The notes under the pieces are model-generated. The model was given only the letters and a program-made list of their open reading frames with translations. It searched no databases and was not told where the DNA came from. Positions 1 through 8,670 of a stretch of 64,000 nt of DNA are shown here, piece after piece (position 1 is the stretch's first letter; every line of letters starts with the position of its first letter). The translations under genes and the position numbers were made by a program. The stretch comes from Melioribacteraceae bacterium (lineage in GTDB: Bacteria > Bacteroidota > Ignavibacteria > Ignavibacteriales > Melioribacteraceae): NCBI GenBank assembly GCA_016927595.1, contig JAFGMI010000012.1, positions 124,001-188,000 of the forward strand, in the 5' to 3' direction.

Positions 1-479
1 TCGATCTTGTGGAAAGAGGTCATAGGCTGGTTGCCGATGATTTAGTGATTTTAACTAAAAAGGGGGAAGGAATCTTAATGGGTTCCGGAACCGATCTGGT
101 GAAACACTTTATGGAAATAAGAGGCATCGGAATTATTGATATAAAAAGTATGTTTGGTGTCAGGGCGATCAGATTCCAGAAAAGGCTGGAAGTAGTACTT
201 GATCTTGAAATCTGGAATGACAATTCGAATTATACCAGGACTGGTCTGGACGGAAGCACAAGAAATATACTCGATGTTGAAATTCCCTGTGTAAAGGTAC
301 CTATTGTGCCTGGGAAAAATATTACAGTAATATCGGAAGTAATTGCATTGAATTATCTTTTGCAACATTACAATTATGATGCGGCAAAAGTTTTTCAGGA
401 TAAATTGAATCAGAGAATATTAGAAAAATCAAAGGATATTGACAGAGCAATTGATTATTTTGAGCACGATTTTGAATAA
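1..479 (+). CDS. hprK: HPr kinase/phosphorylase, C-terminal part (5' end outside window)
   Basis: The reading frame is open from base 3, so the gene begins before the window. The visible part starts DLVERGHRLVADD, the segment that follows the P-loop in HPr kinase/phosphorylase. It continues with LVKHFMEIRGIGIIDIKS, then TGLDG, then the conserved C-terminal loop with ILDVEIPCVKVPIVPGKN and a helix containing EVIALNYLL. In this family the bifunctional enzyme phosphorylates and dephosphorylates a serine of HPr or an HPr-like protein. In bacteria without a sugar-importing PTS it is thought to have a regulatory role. No HPr or PTS enzyme lies in this window. The P-loop cannot be checked here because it is upstream. 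Confidence 0.93.
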   Translation, partial: DLVERGHRLVADDLVILTKKGEGILMGSGTDLVKHFMEIRGIGIIDIKSMFGVRAIRFQKRLEVVLDLEIWNDNSNYTRTGLDGSTRNILDVEIPCVKVPIVPGKNITVISEVIALNYLLQHYNYDAAKVFQDKLNQRILEKSKDIDRAIDYFEHDFE

Positions 480-544
480 TACATTATGTTTTTTTGCTAT
501 TGCTTTAAATTATACTAATCGTTAATTTCGCATCCGAATTTATT

Positions 545-1483
545 ATGAAAAACTTTTATTACTTTTCCAAAAATAAGCTGAAATTTGTCGAAATAAGAAA
601 CTTTTATAAAAAGTTTCTATTTCTTCTGTTATTTTTCTCTTTTCTAATCTCGTTTTTTCTCTTCGGGGCATACTTTATTATTAATGAGTTTGTCAATCCT
701 GATGCCGAGGTTAAAACTCTGCAGGCTGAAAATAGGGAATTAAAGCAGAAACTGACATTTTTTGCTGATAAATTTGAAGATTTTGAAAATCAACTTGCCG
801 AGCTTTCGGAGACAAATGATGAATTACGCCTGGTCGCAAATCTCGATCCACTTGAGGATGAAGATCGTACATTCGGAACAGGAGGCAGCATTCTCGAAAA
901 TATAAATCTTTCAACGTCCGAAGGTGTGGATTCTCTCTTAAACGATCTCAACGGCTATGTAGACAAGATAATTCTTTCACTAAATTTTGAGAAAAATAAT
1001 TATTCAGAAATAAAAACCACTTTAGAAAATAACAGCAAGCTTTATGATGCAATACCTGCACTCAAACCTACAATCGGCAGGTACGGCGATAAATTCGGAA
1101 TGCGCTATCATCCTATTCTTAAGATCCGTAGAATGCATTATGGAATAGATATACTTGCAAATCGTGGTACTGAAGTCTATGCCCCTGGGGCGGGTGTCGT
1201 TGAATTTGTAGGTAGAAAAGGGGGGCACGGTAATACTGTAATTATCAATCACGGATTCGGTTACAAAACCTTATATGCTCACCTGTCCAAGTTCAAAGTT
1301 AAAAAGGGACAATCGGTTAAAAGAGGTGATTTAATTGCTCTGTCAGGAAGCTCAGGTTCTCTTGCCACTGGTCCCCATCTTCACTACGAAGTAACGCACA
1401 ACGGTATTGCGTTAGACCCCAGAAATTTTATTTTTGACGACGTAAAAATTTTTGAATTCAAAAAACAACTTGCATCTAAATAA
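545..1483 (+). CDS. Membrane-anchored M23 (LytM-type) peptidoglycan endopeptidase
   Basis: A 312-residue protein with a short basic cytoplasmic N-terminus, one membrane segment at about residues 24-46, and a coiled coil at about 55-100. An M23 domain follows from about 175. The Zn ligands are visible as H198-xxx-D202 (MHYGID) and the H278-L-H280 motif in GPHLHYEV, so the domain is predicted to be catalytic rather than an EnvC-like degenerate activator. The family cleaves peptide cross-links of peptidoglycan in the periplasm. The single anchor and coiled coil resemble cell-division or shape-linked M23 proteins. It lies 65 bp after hprK and 18 bp before the DUF2795 gene. The exact bond cleaved cannot be read from sequence. 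Confidence 0.93.
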   Translation: MKNFYYFSKNKLKFVEIRNFYKKFLFLLLFFSFLISFFLFGAYFIINEFVNPDAEVKTLQAENRELKQKLTFFADKFEDFENQLAELSETNDELRLVANLDPLEDEDRTFGTGGSILENINLSTSEGVDSLLNDLNGYVDKIILSLNFEKNNYSEIKTTLENNSKLYDAIPALKPTIGRYGDKFGMRYHPILKIRRMHYGIDILANRGTEVYAPGAGVVEFVGRKGGHGNTVIINHGFGYKTLYAHLSKFKVKKGQSVKRGDLIALSGSSGSLATGPHLHYEVTHNGIALDPRNFIFDDVKIFEFKKQLASK

Positions 1484-1501
1484 AAGTTAGGAGTATACTG
1501 A

Positions 1502-1729
1502 ATGATCTGGACCGTTGAACTCGCCTCTTACCTGGATGATGCTCCATGGCCGGCAACTAGAGACGAATTGCTCGATTATGCTGATAGAATAGGGGCACCT
1601 ATTGAGGTCCTTGAAAATCTTAAAGAAATTGAAGATAGCGAGGAAGTATTTGAAAGTATTGAAGATATATGGCCCGATTACCCCAGTGATGAAGAATTCT
1701 TTTATAATGATGATGATGATTATAATTAA
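1502..1729 (+). CDS. Small acidic DUF2795-family protein
   Basis: A 75-residue protein with the compact helical DUF2795 core: YLDDAPWPATRDELLDYADR, then GAPIEVLENL and EDIWPDYP. It ends in a very acidic tail of Asp runs, encoded by a short GAT repeat near 1707-1722. The start has an AGGAG Shine-Dalgarno 8-9 bases upstream. This short protein is widespread in Bacteroidota, Chlorobi and relatives. As far as I know it has no established biochemical role, although the acidic tail could support protein-protein contacts. It sits between the M23 peptidase and holB on the same strand, 11 bp before holB. Confidence 0.88.
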   Translation: MIWTVELASYLDDAPWPATRDELLDYADRIGAPIEVLENLKEIEDSEEVFESIEDIWPDYPSDEEFFYNDDDDYN

Positions 1730-1740
1730 CCAACCATATA

Positions 1741-2847
1741 ATGTCTAATTTTCTCGATAGAGTAACTGGTCAATCAAAGGCAATTACTCATCTAAAAAAA
1801 AATATCAGTTCCAACCGTATTCCTCATGCCTTTCTCTTTACCGGACCGAGAGGAACAGGTAAATATTTTACTGCAATACAATTTATAAATGAGATATACG
1901 TAAATAGTGGTTATATAAATTTCAATGAGCAACGTATATCAAATTTAGAGGAACCGTTTATAAAATTTATTACTGCATTACCGCGTTCTAAAAATGAAAG
2001 CGGAGATGATGCACCTCTTGCTAAACTTGATTCATCGGTCATTGAAATTATTAACAATGAGCTTTCGATTAAGAAAAGAAATCCGTATTACGAGATAAAT
2101 ATTGATAAAGCACAGAACATTAAAATCAGCAGTATACGTGATGTAAAAAAAAACCTGGCGATGGATTATGATGAAATACCAAAAAGATTTGTTTTAATTC
2201 ATGAAGCCCAGAATATGAGTATAGATTCGCAGAATGCACTTCTAAAAAGTCTCGAAGAGCCTCCCGAAAATGTGATTTTTATACTTCATTCTTCCAATCC
2301 GAATATGCTTCTGCCTACAATAATATCGCGATGTCACGAGGTTCAATTCCAGGCACTGGATCGTGAAAGTCTGATAAGAATTCTTAAGCAATATTTCAAT
2401 TACAATGATAACGAAATTGAATTGGCTTCCTTTTTTGCTGATGGAATGGTTACAAAAGCAGTTAAGTTGATAGAACAGGGGATAGAAGAATTCCTCGATA
2501 AATGCATAAATATTCTCAGGTATTCTCTTGCTCGCCGCTACAATACTGCGCTGAAATATTTTGAAGAAATTACAGAGCAGATGGGTGATGAAGGCTTCCA
2601 CTCTGTTTTAGATATTTTGCAGAAATGGTTTATCGACACTTTAAAAGAGCGGCTAATGATTGAAAATGAATATTTCGACAAATACAATGATACCATTAAA
2701 AAATTCAACGATCGTTACAAACAATACGATATTAACAAAATCATTTTAAAAATCGATTATCTCAAAAATTTAAAAAACCAAAATATTAACTTGAATGTAT
2801 GTATCTCTAATGTTATATTAGAAATCGGATATATAGGTATTGGTTAA
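1741..2847 (+). CDS. holB: DNA polymerase III delta-prime (clamp loader) subunit
   Basis: A 368-residue AAA+ clamp-loader protein. It has RIPHAFLFTGPRGTGKY (residues 26-42), then HEAQNMSIDSQNALLKSLEEPP (sensor/SRC region) and IISRCHEVQF, all typical of the DnaX/delta-prime family. It lacks the zinc-binding cysteines of DnaX, and the Walker A box ends GK-Y instead of GK-T/S, so it probably does not hydrolyse ATP, as expected for the delta-prime stator. The downstream neighbour ricT starts 5 bp after its stop, the same holB-yaaT order as in Bacillus. That order supports delta-prime rather than gamma/tau. Confidence 0.9.
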   Translation: MSNFLDRVTGQSKAITHLKKNISSNRIPHAFLFTGPRGTGKYFTAIQFINEIYVNSGYINFNEQRISNLEEPFIKFITALPRSKNESGDDAPLAKLDSSVIEIINNELSIKKRNPYYEINIDKAQNIKISSIRDVKKNLAMDYDEIPKRFVLIHEAQNMSIDSQNALLKSLEEPPENVIFILHSSNPNMLLPTIISRCHEVQFQALDRESLIRILKQYFNYNDNEIELASFFADGMVTKAVKLIEQGIEEFLDKCINILRYSLARRYNTALKYFEEITEQMGDEGFHSVLDILQKWFIDTLKERLMIENEYFDKYNDTIKKFNDRYKQYDINKIILKIDYLKNLKNQNINLNVCISNVILEIGYIGIG

Positions 2848-2852
2848 TACAG

Positions 2853-3713
2853 ATGTATAATATAGATTTATCATTTCTTTCGAGTAAAGAACTCGAGGGG
2901 AACTATATCGATCACGAACTCCGTTACAATTCGCTTTACAAAACTAATCTTATCAATAAGATATGCCCGAATTTTTATTCCGAATCTGATTGCCAGGATT
3001 GCGATATACATGAAAATATTTTGGTTGAACCTGATCCTAGAAATATGATTGAGGTTAATTGTCATGGGCTAATCGGTCATAATTTCTGTGAAGTTCCTAC
3101 TAATAACACTTTTGAATTACAGAAAAACGATATTGTTATTCTTCAGTTGGACGATTGTGTTGAGATAGCTGTTATCGACGAAGTCGGCGATATTGTGAAA
3201 TTCCGGAGACAAAGACTCGGTTTGCTTGGTGAGAATGTTCCTGTTTTACTGCGCAAGGCTACCGACGAAGATTTGAGTAATTACAACAAAAATATTGACG
3301 AGGAAGTAAAAGCAAAACCTATTTTCAGAGAGAAAGTCGAAAAATTTAATCTCAGCATGAAACTTGTTGACATTCATTATCAGTTCGACAAAAAAAGGCT
3401 GTTCTTTTTTTATACTTCCGAAGGAAGAGTTGATTTCAGGGAGCTCGCTAAAGAATTAGCAGGAATCTTTAAAACACGAATTGAACTCAGACAAATCGGT
3501 GTTAGGGATGAAGCAAAAAGAATTGGAGGTCTTGGTGCCTGCGGAAGAGAATACTGCTGCTCGTCCTTTTTGTATAATTTTAAAAGAATCACCACTCAAA
3601 TAGCTTCTGATCAAAATTTATCAAACAACCTTTCAAAATTAAGCGGACCATGCGGAAAACTTAAATGCTGTCTGTCATTCGAACTTGACGACGAAGGAAA
3701 TTCAAAAGAATAA
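2853..3713 (+). CDS. ricT: PSP1-domain protein, RicT/YaaT-like
   Basis: A 286-residue PSP1-domain protein. The C-terminal signature has GGLGACGREYCCSSFL and GPCGKLKCCLSFEL, a set of cysteines known in RicT to bind an [4Fe-4S] cluster. The N-terminus adds cysteines at 38, 47 and 50 and the CHGLIGHNFC segment. In Bacillus, RicT acts with RicA and RicF and with RNase Y in mRNA maturation and developmental phosphorelay. In Bacteroidota the same family is present without the full Ric complex. No RicA or RicF gene is nearby. The holB-ricT order is conserved. The family assignment is firm; the role in RNA processing is transferred from homologues. Confidence 0.87.
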   Translation: MYNIDLSFLSSKELEGNYIDHELRYNSLYKTNLINKICPNFYSESDCQDCDIHENILVEPDPRNMIEVNCHGLIGHNFCEVPTNNTFELQKNDIVILQLDDCVEIAVIDEVGDIVKFRRQRLGLLGENVPVLLRKATDEDLSNYNKNIDEEVKAKPIFREKVEKFNLSMKLVDIHYQFDKKRLFFFYTSEGRVDFRELAKELAGIFKTRIELRQIGVRDEAKRIGGLGACGREYCCSSFLYNFKRITTQIASDQNLSNNLSKLSGPCGKLKCCLSFELDDEGNSKE

Positions 3714-3793
3714 TATTATCTGATACTACTTTCGTGTCATCCTCCTTTTCCTTAAATTAATATCAGTATTACATATATGATAAAGAGGGATTA

Positions 3794-4969
3794 ATGAAAA
3801 AAGTTGTAATTGCAGCTGCATGCCGTACTGCGATTGGTTCATTCCAGGGTGAACTCTCAGGCTTTAAAGCTACAGAACTCGGCACTGAAGTAATTAAATC
3901 TGTAATATCTCGCTCTGGTATAAATGTTCATGATGTGGATGAGGTAATAATGGGTAATGTTCTAAGCGCGGGTACTGGACAAGCACCAGCGAGGCAGGCA
4001 GCGTTATTTGCAGGCATGCCGGACAAAACGGAATGCCTCACTGTTAATAAGATGTGCGGAAGTGGTATGAAAGCAGTAATGCTGGCAGATCAGGCGATTA
4101 AATGCGGTGATGCTGATGTTATAATTGCAGGTGGGATGGAAAGTATGACAAATGCACCATATATTCTTCAGGAGGCACGAACAGGCTACAGGCTGGGACA
4201 CGGTAAAGTATGGGATTCGATGATAACAGATGGTCTATGGGATGTATACAATAATATTCATATGGGATCGTGTGCTGAAAGCTGTGCAAAAGAATTTAAA
4301 ATGAGCAGGGAAGAGGTAGATGCTTTTGCAGTTGAATCATATAAAAGAGCTTTGAAGGCACAGGAATCGGGGAAATTTAATGAAGAAATTACTGAGCTGA
4401 TAAAACAGGATAAAAAAAATGAAACAGTAATTAAAGAAGATGAGGAACCGAAAAAAGTAAAATTTGAAAAAATACCAAATCTTAAACCAGCATTCGAACA
4501 AGACGGTATAATAACAGCCGCTAATGCATCAAAGATTAATGATGGAGCAGCAGCACTGCTTGTCTGTTCGGAAGATAAAGCTAAACAATTAGAATTACCT
4601 ATTCTTGTTGAGATCATTTCTCAGTCTTCGTCTGCAAAGGAACCGGTTAATTTTACAACTGCACCAGCAGATGCGATACAAAAGGTTTTAAAAAAGGCAA
4701 CTATGACAATAAATGATATAAATTTGTTTGAAATAAACGAAGCCTTCGCAGTAGTTTCGATTGCAGTTGCCAGATTATTGAATCTTGACCAATCTAAAGT
4801 AAATGTTAATGGCGGCGCTATTGCTCTGGGTCATCCTATAGGAGCAAGCGGAGCACGGATATTGGTTACTTTAATTCACGAAATGAAAAGAGAGAATTAT
4901 GAATTCGGATTGGCATCGCTCTGTATTGGAGGCGGTGAAGCATCAGCTGTAATTGTAAAAAATTATTAA
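3794..4969 (+). CDS. thlA: Acetyl-CoA C-acetyltransferase (thiolase)
   Basis: A 391-residue thiolase, the usual length. The nucleophile is C88 in NKMCGSGMKA. The catalytic histidine is H347 in LGHPIGASGAR and the acid/base cysteine is C377 in SLCIGGGEAS. It condenses two acetyl-CoA or cleaves acetoacetyl-CoA. The start has a GAGGG ribosome site. The next gene, 20 bp on, is a 3-hydroxyacyl-CoA dehydrogenase, so the pair performs the first two steps from acetyl-CoA to 3-hydroxybutyryl-CoA, or the last two steps of beta-oxidation. No crotonase or acyl-CoA dehydrogenase is adjacent, so the direction cannot be decided. Confidence 0.94.
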   Translation: MKKVVIAAACRTAIGSFQGELSGFKATELGTEVIKSVISRSGINVHDVDEVIMGNVLSAGTGQAPARQAALFAGMPDKTECLTVNKMCGSGMKAVMLADQAIKCGDADVIIAGGMESMTNAPYILQEARTGYRLGHGKVWDSMITDGLWDVYNNIHMGSCAESCAKEFKMSREEVDAFAVESYKRALKAQESGKFNEEITELIKQDKKNETVIKEDEEPKKVKFEKIPNLKPAFEQDGIITAANASKINDGAAALLVCSEDKAKQLELPILVEIISQSSSAKEPVNFTTAPADAIQKVLKKATMTINDINLFEINEAFAVVSIAVARLLNLDQSKVNVNGGAIALGHPIGASGARILVTLIHEMKRENYEFGLASLCIGGGEASAVIVKNY

Positions 4970-4989
4970 AAATATGTAAAGAGGAGCAA

Positions 4990-5838
4990 ATGAAAATTAA
5001 TAATATTGCCGTAATTGGAGCTGGTACTATGGGAAATGGAATCGCACACGTGCTTTCACTGATAAATAAAAACACATTTCTCATTGATGTAGATGAACAA
5101 AGGATAGACAAGGCATTGTCTGTTATTTCAAAAAATATGGACAGACAAATTACAAAAGGTTTGATTAGTGATGACGATAAAAGAAATGCTCTTAACAATA
5201 TAAAAAAAATAGTTCAAGTTGAAAATATTCCAGATGATATGGATCTTATTATTGAAGCGGCAAATGAAGATAAAAATATTAAAAGAAATATTTTTGACTT
5301 AGTAAATAAGATAGTCTCTGATGATACAATTCTTGCAACTAATACGTCATCGATTTCGATAACAGAACTTTCGCGTGGCTTAAATCAGGAAAAATTTATT
5401 GGAATGCATTTTATGAATCCCGTACCTGTAATGAAATTAGTTGAAATTATACGAGGATATTCGACAAGCGACGAGACTTTCGAGAAAATAAAAAACCTAG
5501 TGATTGAGTTAGATAAAACTCCCGTTGAGGTTCATGATTATCCGGGCTTTATTTCAAACAGAATAATAATGCCAATGATAAATGAAGCAATATTCTCATT
5601 GTATGAGGGTGTGGCAAGTGCCGAGGATATCGACACAGTTATGAAACTGGGGATGAATCATCCAATGGGACCGCTGACTTTGGCAGATTTTATTGGGCTA
5701 GATGTATGCTTATCTATAATGAATGTTTTATATGAAGGTTTTAATGATTCCAAATACCGAGCATGTCCATTACTTAAAAAGATGGTTGCAGCCGGTAAAC
5801 TCGGAAGAAAATCAGGAGAAGGATTCTTTAAATACTAA
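4990..5838 (+). CDS. hbd: 3-hydroxybutyryl-CoA dehydrogenase
   Basis: A 282-residue single-domain-pair enzyme. The N-terminal Rossmann fold has VIGAGTMGNGIAH. The catalytic region shows ATNTSSISI and GMHFMNPVPVMKLVEII with the essential histidine H140. The C-terminal all-helical domain has HPMGPLTLADFIGLD and ends GRKSGEGFFKY, as in clostridial Hbd and not the large FadB fusion. It reduces acetoacetyl-CoA with NAD(P)H or runs the reverse. A GAGGAG ribosome site sits 5-6 bases before the ATG. It forms a two-gene unit with the thiolase and ends facing a convergent gene. Confidence 0.94.
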   Translation: MKINNIAVIGAGTMGNGIAHVLSLINKNTFLIDVDEQRIDKALSVISKNMDRQITKGLISDDDKRNALNNIKKIVQVENIPDDMDLIIEAANEDKNIKRNIFDLVNKIVSDDTILATNTSSISITELSRGLNQEKFIGMHFMNPVPVMKLVEIIRGYSTSDETFEKIKNLVIELDKTPVEVHDYPGFISNRIIMPMINEAIFSLYEGVASAEDIDTVMKLGMNHPMGPLTLADFIGLDVCLSIMNVLYEGFNDSKYRACPLLKKMVAAGKLGRKSGEGFFKY

Positions 5839-5912
5839 TCGAGCAGGCGCATAATGTATATTATGTAAACTAGTATATTGATAATTATAAATATATTAAA
5901 TGACGGATGCAC

Positions 5913-6122
5913 CTAATCTACCACCCCTTGAAATCTCAGATAGATATATATTACGATAAGTATAAGTACAAGCCAAATTATTGGCGATCGTGTCTTACGT
6001 TTATAATTTCTGTGATACCTGAATTTCAGTTTTCGTTTTCTACGTTCCTTTTCATCTTCCTCAGGTTTATAATATCTTGGCGTATAATCAAATATACGGT
6101 GTGAAGGTTTTTTTAGAAACAT
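5913..6122 (-). CDS. Small basic single-pass membrane protein
   Basis: A 69-residue protein with a strongly basic N-terminal half (RIFDYTPRYYKPEED, then clusters of Arg/Lys) and one C-terminal hydrophobic helix, about residues 46-63. Short proteins with an R-F/I-DYTPRYY motif and a C-terminal helix recur in Bacteroidota-related genomes, which favours a real gene over the overlapping frame on the other strand. It starts 1 bp before the lipid kinase stop, so it is probably co-transcribed with that gene. The function is unknown. The charge pattern suggests an N-in orientation with the basic region on the cytoplasmic face. Confidence 0.68.
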   Translation of the reverse strand: MFLKKPSHRIFDYTPRYYKPEEDEKERRKRKLKFRYHRNYKRKTRSPIIWLVLILIVIYIYLRFQGVVD

Positions 6123-6123
6123 A

Positions 6124-7038
6124 TTAATTACTTATAAAATTAAGTTTATTGCACAATACTTGAATTTTTAATTCGATACAATTATCAGAGACACACTCTC
6201 CATCGGCATGAACATAATAGGGATGGTTTAATTTTATGCTGATTTCATTAAATTTGCCAAAGATAGCATCTTTATAATTTTTTAATTTATTATTAAATGC
6301 TTTGGGAAGATGACGAATCAAATTAAGCCTGGAAATTCCCTGAATAATTGTATAATTAAGGAAACAATCATTTATTTGAGCATCAGGAGTTAGATAAAGT
6401 CCGCCACCAGCAGTTTTCCCGTTGCCGATAGCCATAAAAATTACGTTATGACGAAACGATTTACCCGCATTAAGTGCCTCAATCTCGAATATTTTTAATT
6501 TTATGAGAGCTTTAAAAATAGAATAAATGTATGAAAACTTTCCCTTCAGTTTTTTATTATTTTGATTCAAATAAGCAACATATGCATCGAATCCGATACC
6601 ACAACTATTGGCAAATTTTCTGCTTTTTACATTGTTTCCTGCATCTTTCAAAGTAACACACGCAATATCGCATTTACTGATACGCAGATTATCAGAAAAT
6701 ATATCATTCAAAAAAACTGATAAATTTGAAATATGTGGAAAATTCTTGATAAAATCATTTCCTGATCCGACAGGTATTAAACCGATATTCGTCTTGAAAT
6801 TCTTTAATCCATTTATAGCCTCATTAAAAGTGCCGTCACCGCCACATACAAAAATATGAGTAAAATTGCTTTCTTCCCTATCAATTATTTCTGTAGCATG
6901 ATCCGGATATTCAGTTAAAATTATTTTTGCGCCGGAATTACTTAATATTACATCACGGAAATTTCTAAAAAATTTCAGTCCACTTCCGTTCCCGGCAACT
7001 GGATTTATAAGAAATAAGTATTTATTCAAGTTATTCAT
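6124..7038 (-). CDS. YegS/BmrU-like lipid kinase (diacylglycerol kinase catalytic family)
   Basis: A 304-residue protein of the DAGK catalytic family. It has INPVAGNGSG at residues 11-20, the nucleotide-binding GGDGT at 66-70 followed by FNEAINGL, and IPVGSGNDF. This is a cytosolic ATP-dependent kinase acting on lipids such as diacylglycerol or phosphatidylglycerol. The exact lipid cannot be inferred. Upstream on the same strand lie ftsY and a CDP-alcohol phosphatidyltransferase-like gene, a membrane-biogenesis setting. About 46 bp separates it from ftsY. Sphingosine or ceramide kinases share the same fold and cannot be excluded. Confidence 0.88.
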   Translation of the reverse strand: MNNLNKYLFLINPVAGNGSGLKFFRNFRDVILSNSGAKIILTEYPDHATEIIDREESNFTHIFVCGGDGTFNEAINGLKNFKTNIGLIPVGSGNDFIKNFPHISNLSVFLNDIFSDNLRISKCDIACVTLKDAGNNVKSRKFANSCGIGFDAYVAYLNQNNKKLKGKFSYIYSIFKALIKLKIFEIEALNAGKSFRHNVIFMAIGNGKTAGGGLYLTPDAQINDCFLNYTIIQGISRLNLIRHLPKAFNNKLKNYKDAIFGKFNEISIKLNHPYYVHADGECVSDNCIELKIQVLCNKLNFISN

Positions 7039-7084
7039 TATAAATAAGCCATTAAGATCTTATAATATAATGGAATTAAATGGG

Positions 7085-8032
7085 TTAATTAAATAATGCG
7101 TTAACATAAAGTTCTGGAATAAAGGATTGAAGATCCTCCATCGTTTCTCCGACACAAATAAAATTCACAGGTATATTTAATTCAGAACAAATTTGAAAAA
7201 TAACACCTCCTTTTGCTGATCCATCGAGTTTGGTAACAACCAATCCTGTAATTTCTATAAATTTGGTAAATTCTCTTGCTTGAATAATAGCATTTTGACC
7301 AGTATTCCCGTCAACTACAAGTAATGTTTCATTTGGAGCATGGATAACAACTTTTTTAATTACTTTTTTAATCTTTTCTAATTCCTGCATTAAATTCTGT
7401 TTTGTGTGTAGCCTGCCGGCAGTATCAATAATTACAATATCTATTTTATTCGTTTTGGCGTATGAAAGGGTTTCGTATGCTACAGAAGATGGATCTGCTC
7501 CCGGATTTCTTTTAATAACTTGAACATTTGCTCTTTTAGCCCAAATATCCAATTGCTCATTTGCAGCTGCTCTAAAAGTATCTGCAGAACCTATAAGAAC
7601 GCTATATCCATCTAGTTTGAATTTATTCGCAAGCTTACCAATAGTTGTTGTCTTCCCCGCTCCATTTACACCAACAACCAAGATTACATATGGAGCATAT
7701 TTTGCTATTTTATCTTTTGAAATATTAGATATATCCGGATTTGAGCTAGATAATAAAATATTCTTCATAACGAGTTTCAGATTCGATATGATATTTTCGT
7801 AGGTCCTGTCATTAATATTTTTTAATTGATTTCTTGTTGTTTCGATTATTTTTGTAGAGGTTTCCAGACCAATATCACCTGATATCAGGATTTCCTCAAT
7901 TTCGTCGAGAACGGTTTCATCAAGAACAGCTTTTCCACTAACTGCTTCGGAAATATTATCAAATATTTTTTTTCTGGTTTTTGTTAAACCTTCTTTTAAT
8001 CTCTTGAAGTTAATATTATTCAGAAATCCCAT
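7085..8032 (-). CDS. ftsY: Signal recognition particle receptor FtsY
   Basis: A 315-residue SRP-receptor GTPase with N and G domains only and no long acidic A domain. The G motifs are GVNGAGKTTT (121-130), DTFRAAANEQL, DTAGRLHTK and TKLDGSAKGG. It docks ribosome-SRP complexes at the membrane for co-translational insertion. The ATG overlaps the end of the upstream phosphatidyltransferase-like gene by 17 bp, suggesting translational coupling. The short N-terminus means membrane contact would rely on the N-domain amphipathic helix. Confidence 0.96.
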   Translation of the reverse strand: MGFLNNINFKRLKEGLTKTRKKIFDNISEAVSGKAVLDETVLDEIEEILISGDIGLETSTKIIETTRNQLKNINDRTYENIISNLKLVMKNILLSSSNPDISNISKDKIAKYAPYVILVVGVNGAGKTTTIGKLANKFKLDGYSVLIGSADTFRAAANEQLDIWAKRANVQVIKRNPGADPSSVAYETLSYAKTNKIDIVIIDTAGRLHTKQNLMQELEKIKKVIKKVVIHAPNETLLVVDGNTGQNAIIQAREFTKFIEITGLVVTKLDGSAKGGVIFQICSELNIPVNFICVGETMEDLQSFIPELYVNALFN

Positions 8033-8576
8033 TTATCTTGTACCATTTTAATATATCAGATGCTCTTATTACATAGCCGACGGCAGATAATATAATAGTA
8101 ACCAGGCTAAAGTAATACAATAATTGCAAAATTAAGCTTTCATTTGGTACTTCCAATATAAACATGAATATATACGATGATATCATAACCATTGTTAACC
8201 TTCCCAAACGATTTGGTGGCATTAAAAGATTACTCTTAAGTTTAATATAAAGTGAAATCAGAACTAAAATTATCTCTCTTCCAATGAATATCCAAAACAA
8301 ATTTTCAGGAAAACCTCTAAAAATTAACAAAAGGAACAGCAATACACCGATAAAAATATTATCTGATAATGGATCAAAAATCTTTAAAAAATCGGATTTT
8401 TTGTTGAATTGGCGTAAAAGAAAAGTGTTTATAATGTCTAGTAAAAAAGAAAATAAGACAATAACACTTAGCATGCTCCCGTTTTTAGTTGTACTTTCAA
8501 TACCTAATACATAATAAATTGGTAGTAATAGGAGAACTCTCAATATTGATATTGTATTTGGTAAAGTTACAGTCAA
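8016..8576 (-). CDS. CDP-alcohol phosphatidyltransferase-like membrane protein with degenerate active-site motif
   Basis: A 186-residue polytopic protein starting LPNTISILRVLLLLPI, the typical PgsA-type N-terminus. The start is TTG at 8576, with an in-frame stop seven codons upstream and the next Met only at codon 35. The family motif D-x2-DG-x2-AR-x8-G-x3-D-x3-D aligns exactly but is partly lost: D47, R55, D68 and D72 are kept, while the second Asp is N50, the first Gly is T51, Ala is L54 and the second Gly is L64. Canonical enzymes make phosphatidylglycerophosphate or related lipids using all four aspartates. This copy may be inactive, altered in substrate, or structural. It overlaps ftsY by 17 bp. 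Confidence 0.78.
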   Translation of the reverse strand: MTVTLPNTISILRVLLLLPIYYVLGIESTTKNGSMLSVIVLFSFLLDIINTFLLRQFNKKSDFLKIFDPLSDNIFIGVLLFLLLIFRGFPENLFWIFIGREIILVLISLYIKLKSNLLMPPNRLGRLTMVMISSYIFMFILEVPNESLILQLLYYFSLVTIILSAVGYVIRASDILKWYKINGISE

Positions 8577-8670
8577 TGTTAACTTAAATTACTATTAAAC
8601 TATTGAATTAAAAGAATACAGATAACTAATTATAATATTATATATTAGATGATTATTTATATGAGATTAT

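Noticed and set aside
1705-1722. GAT trinucleotide repeat
   Set aside because: Explained by the Asp-rich tail of the DUF2795 protein; too short to be a mobile or regulatory repeat.
5848-5866. CATAAT-ATTATG near-palindrome after hbd
   Set aside because: Short, AT-only stem without a T tract; not a convincing terminator or operator.
5907-6104. Plus-strand 65-codon frame overlapping the small membrane protein
   Set aside because: The minus-strand frame has the recognisable basic-plus-helix pattern and gene spacing; the plus frame has no ribosome site.
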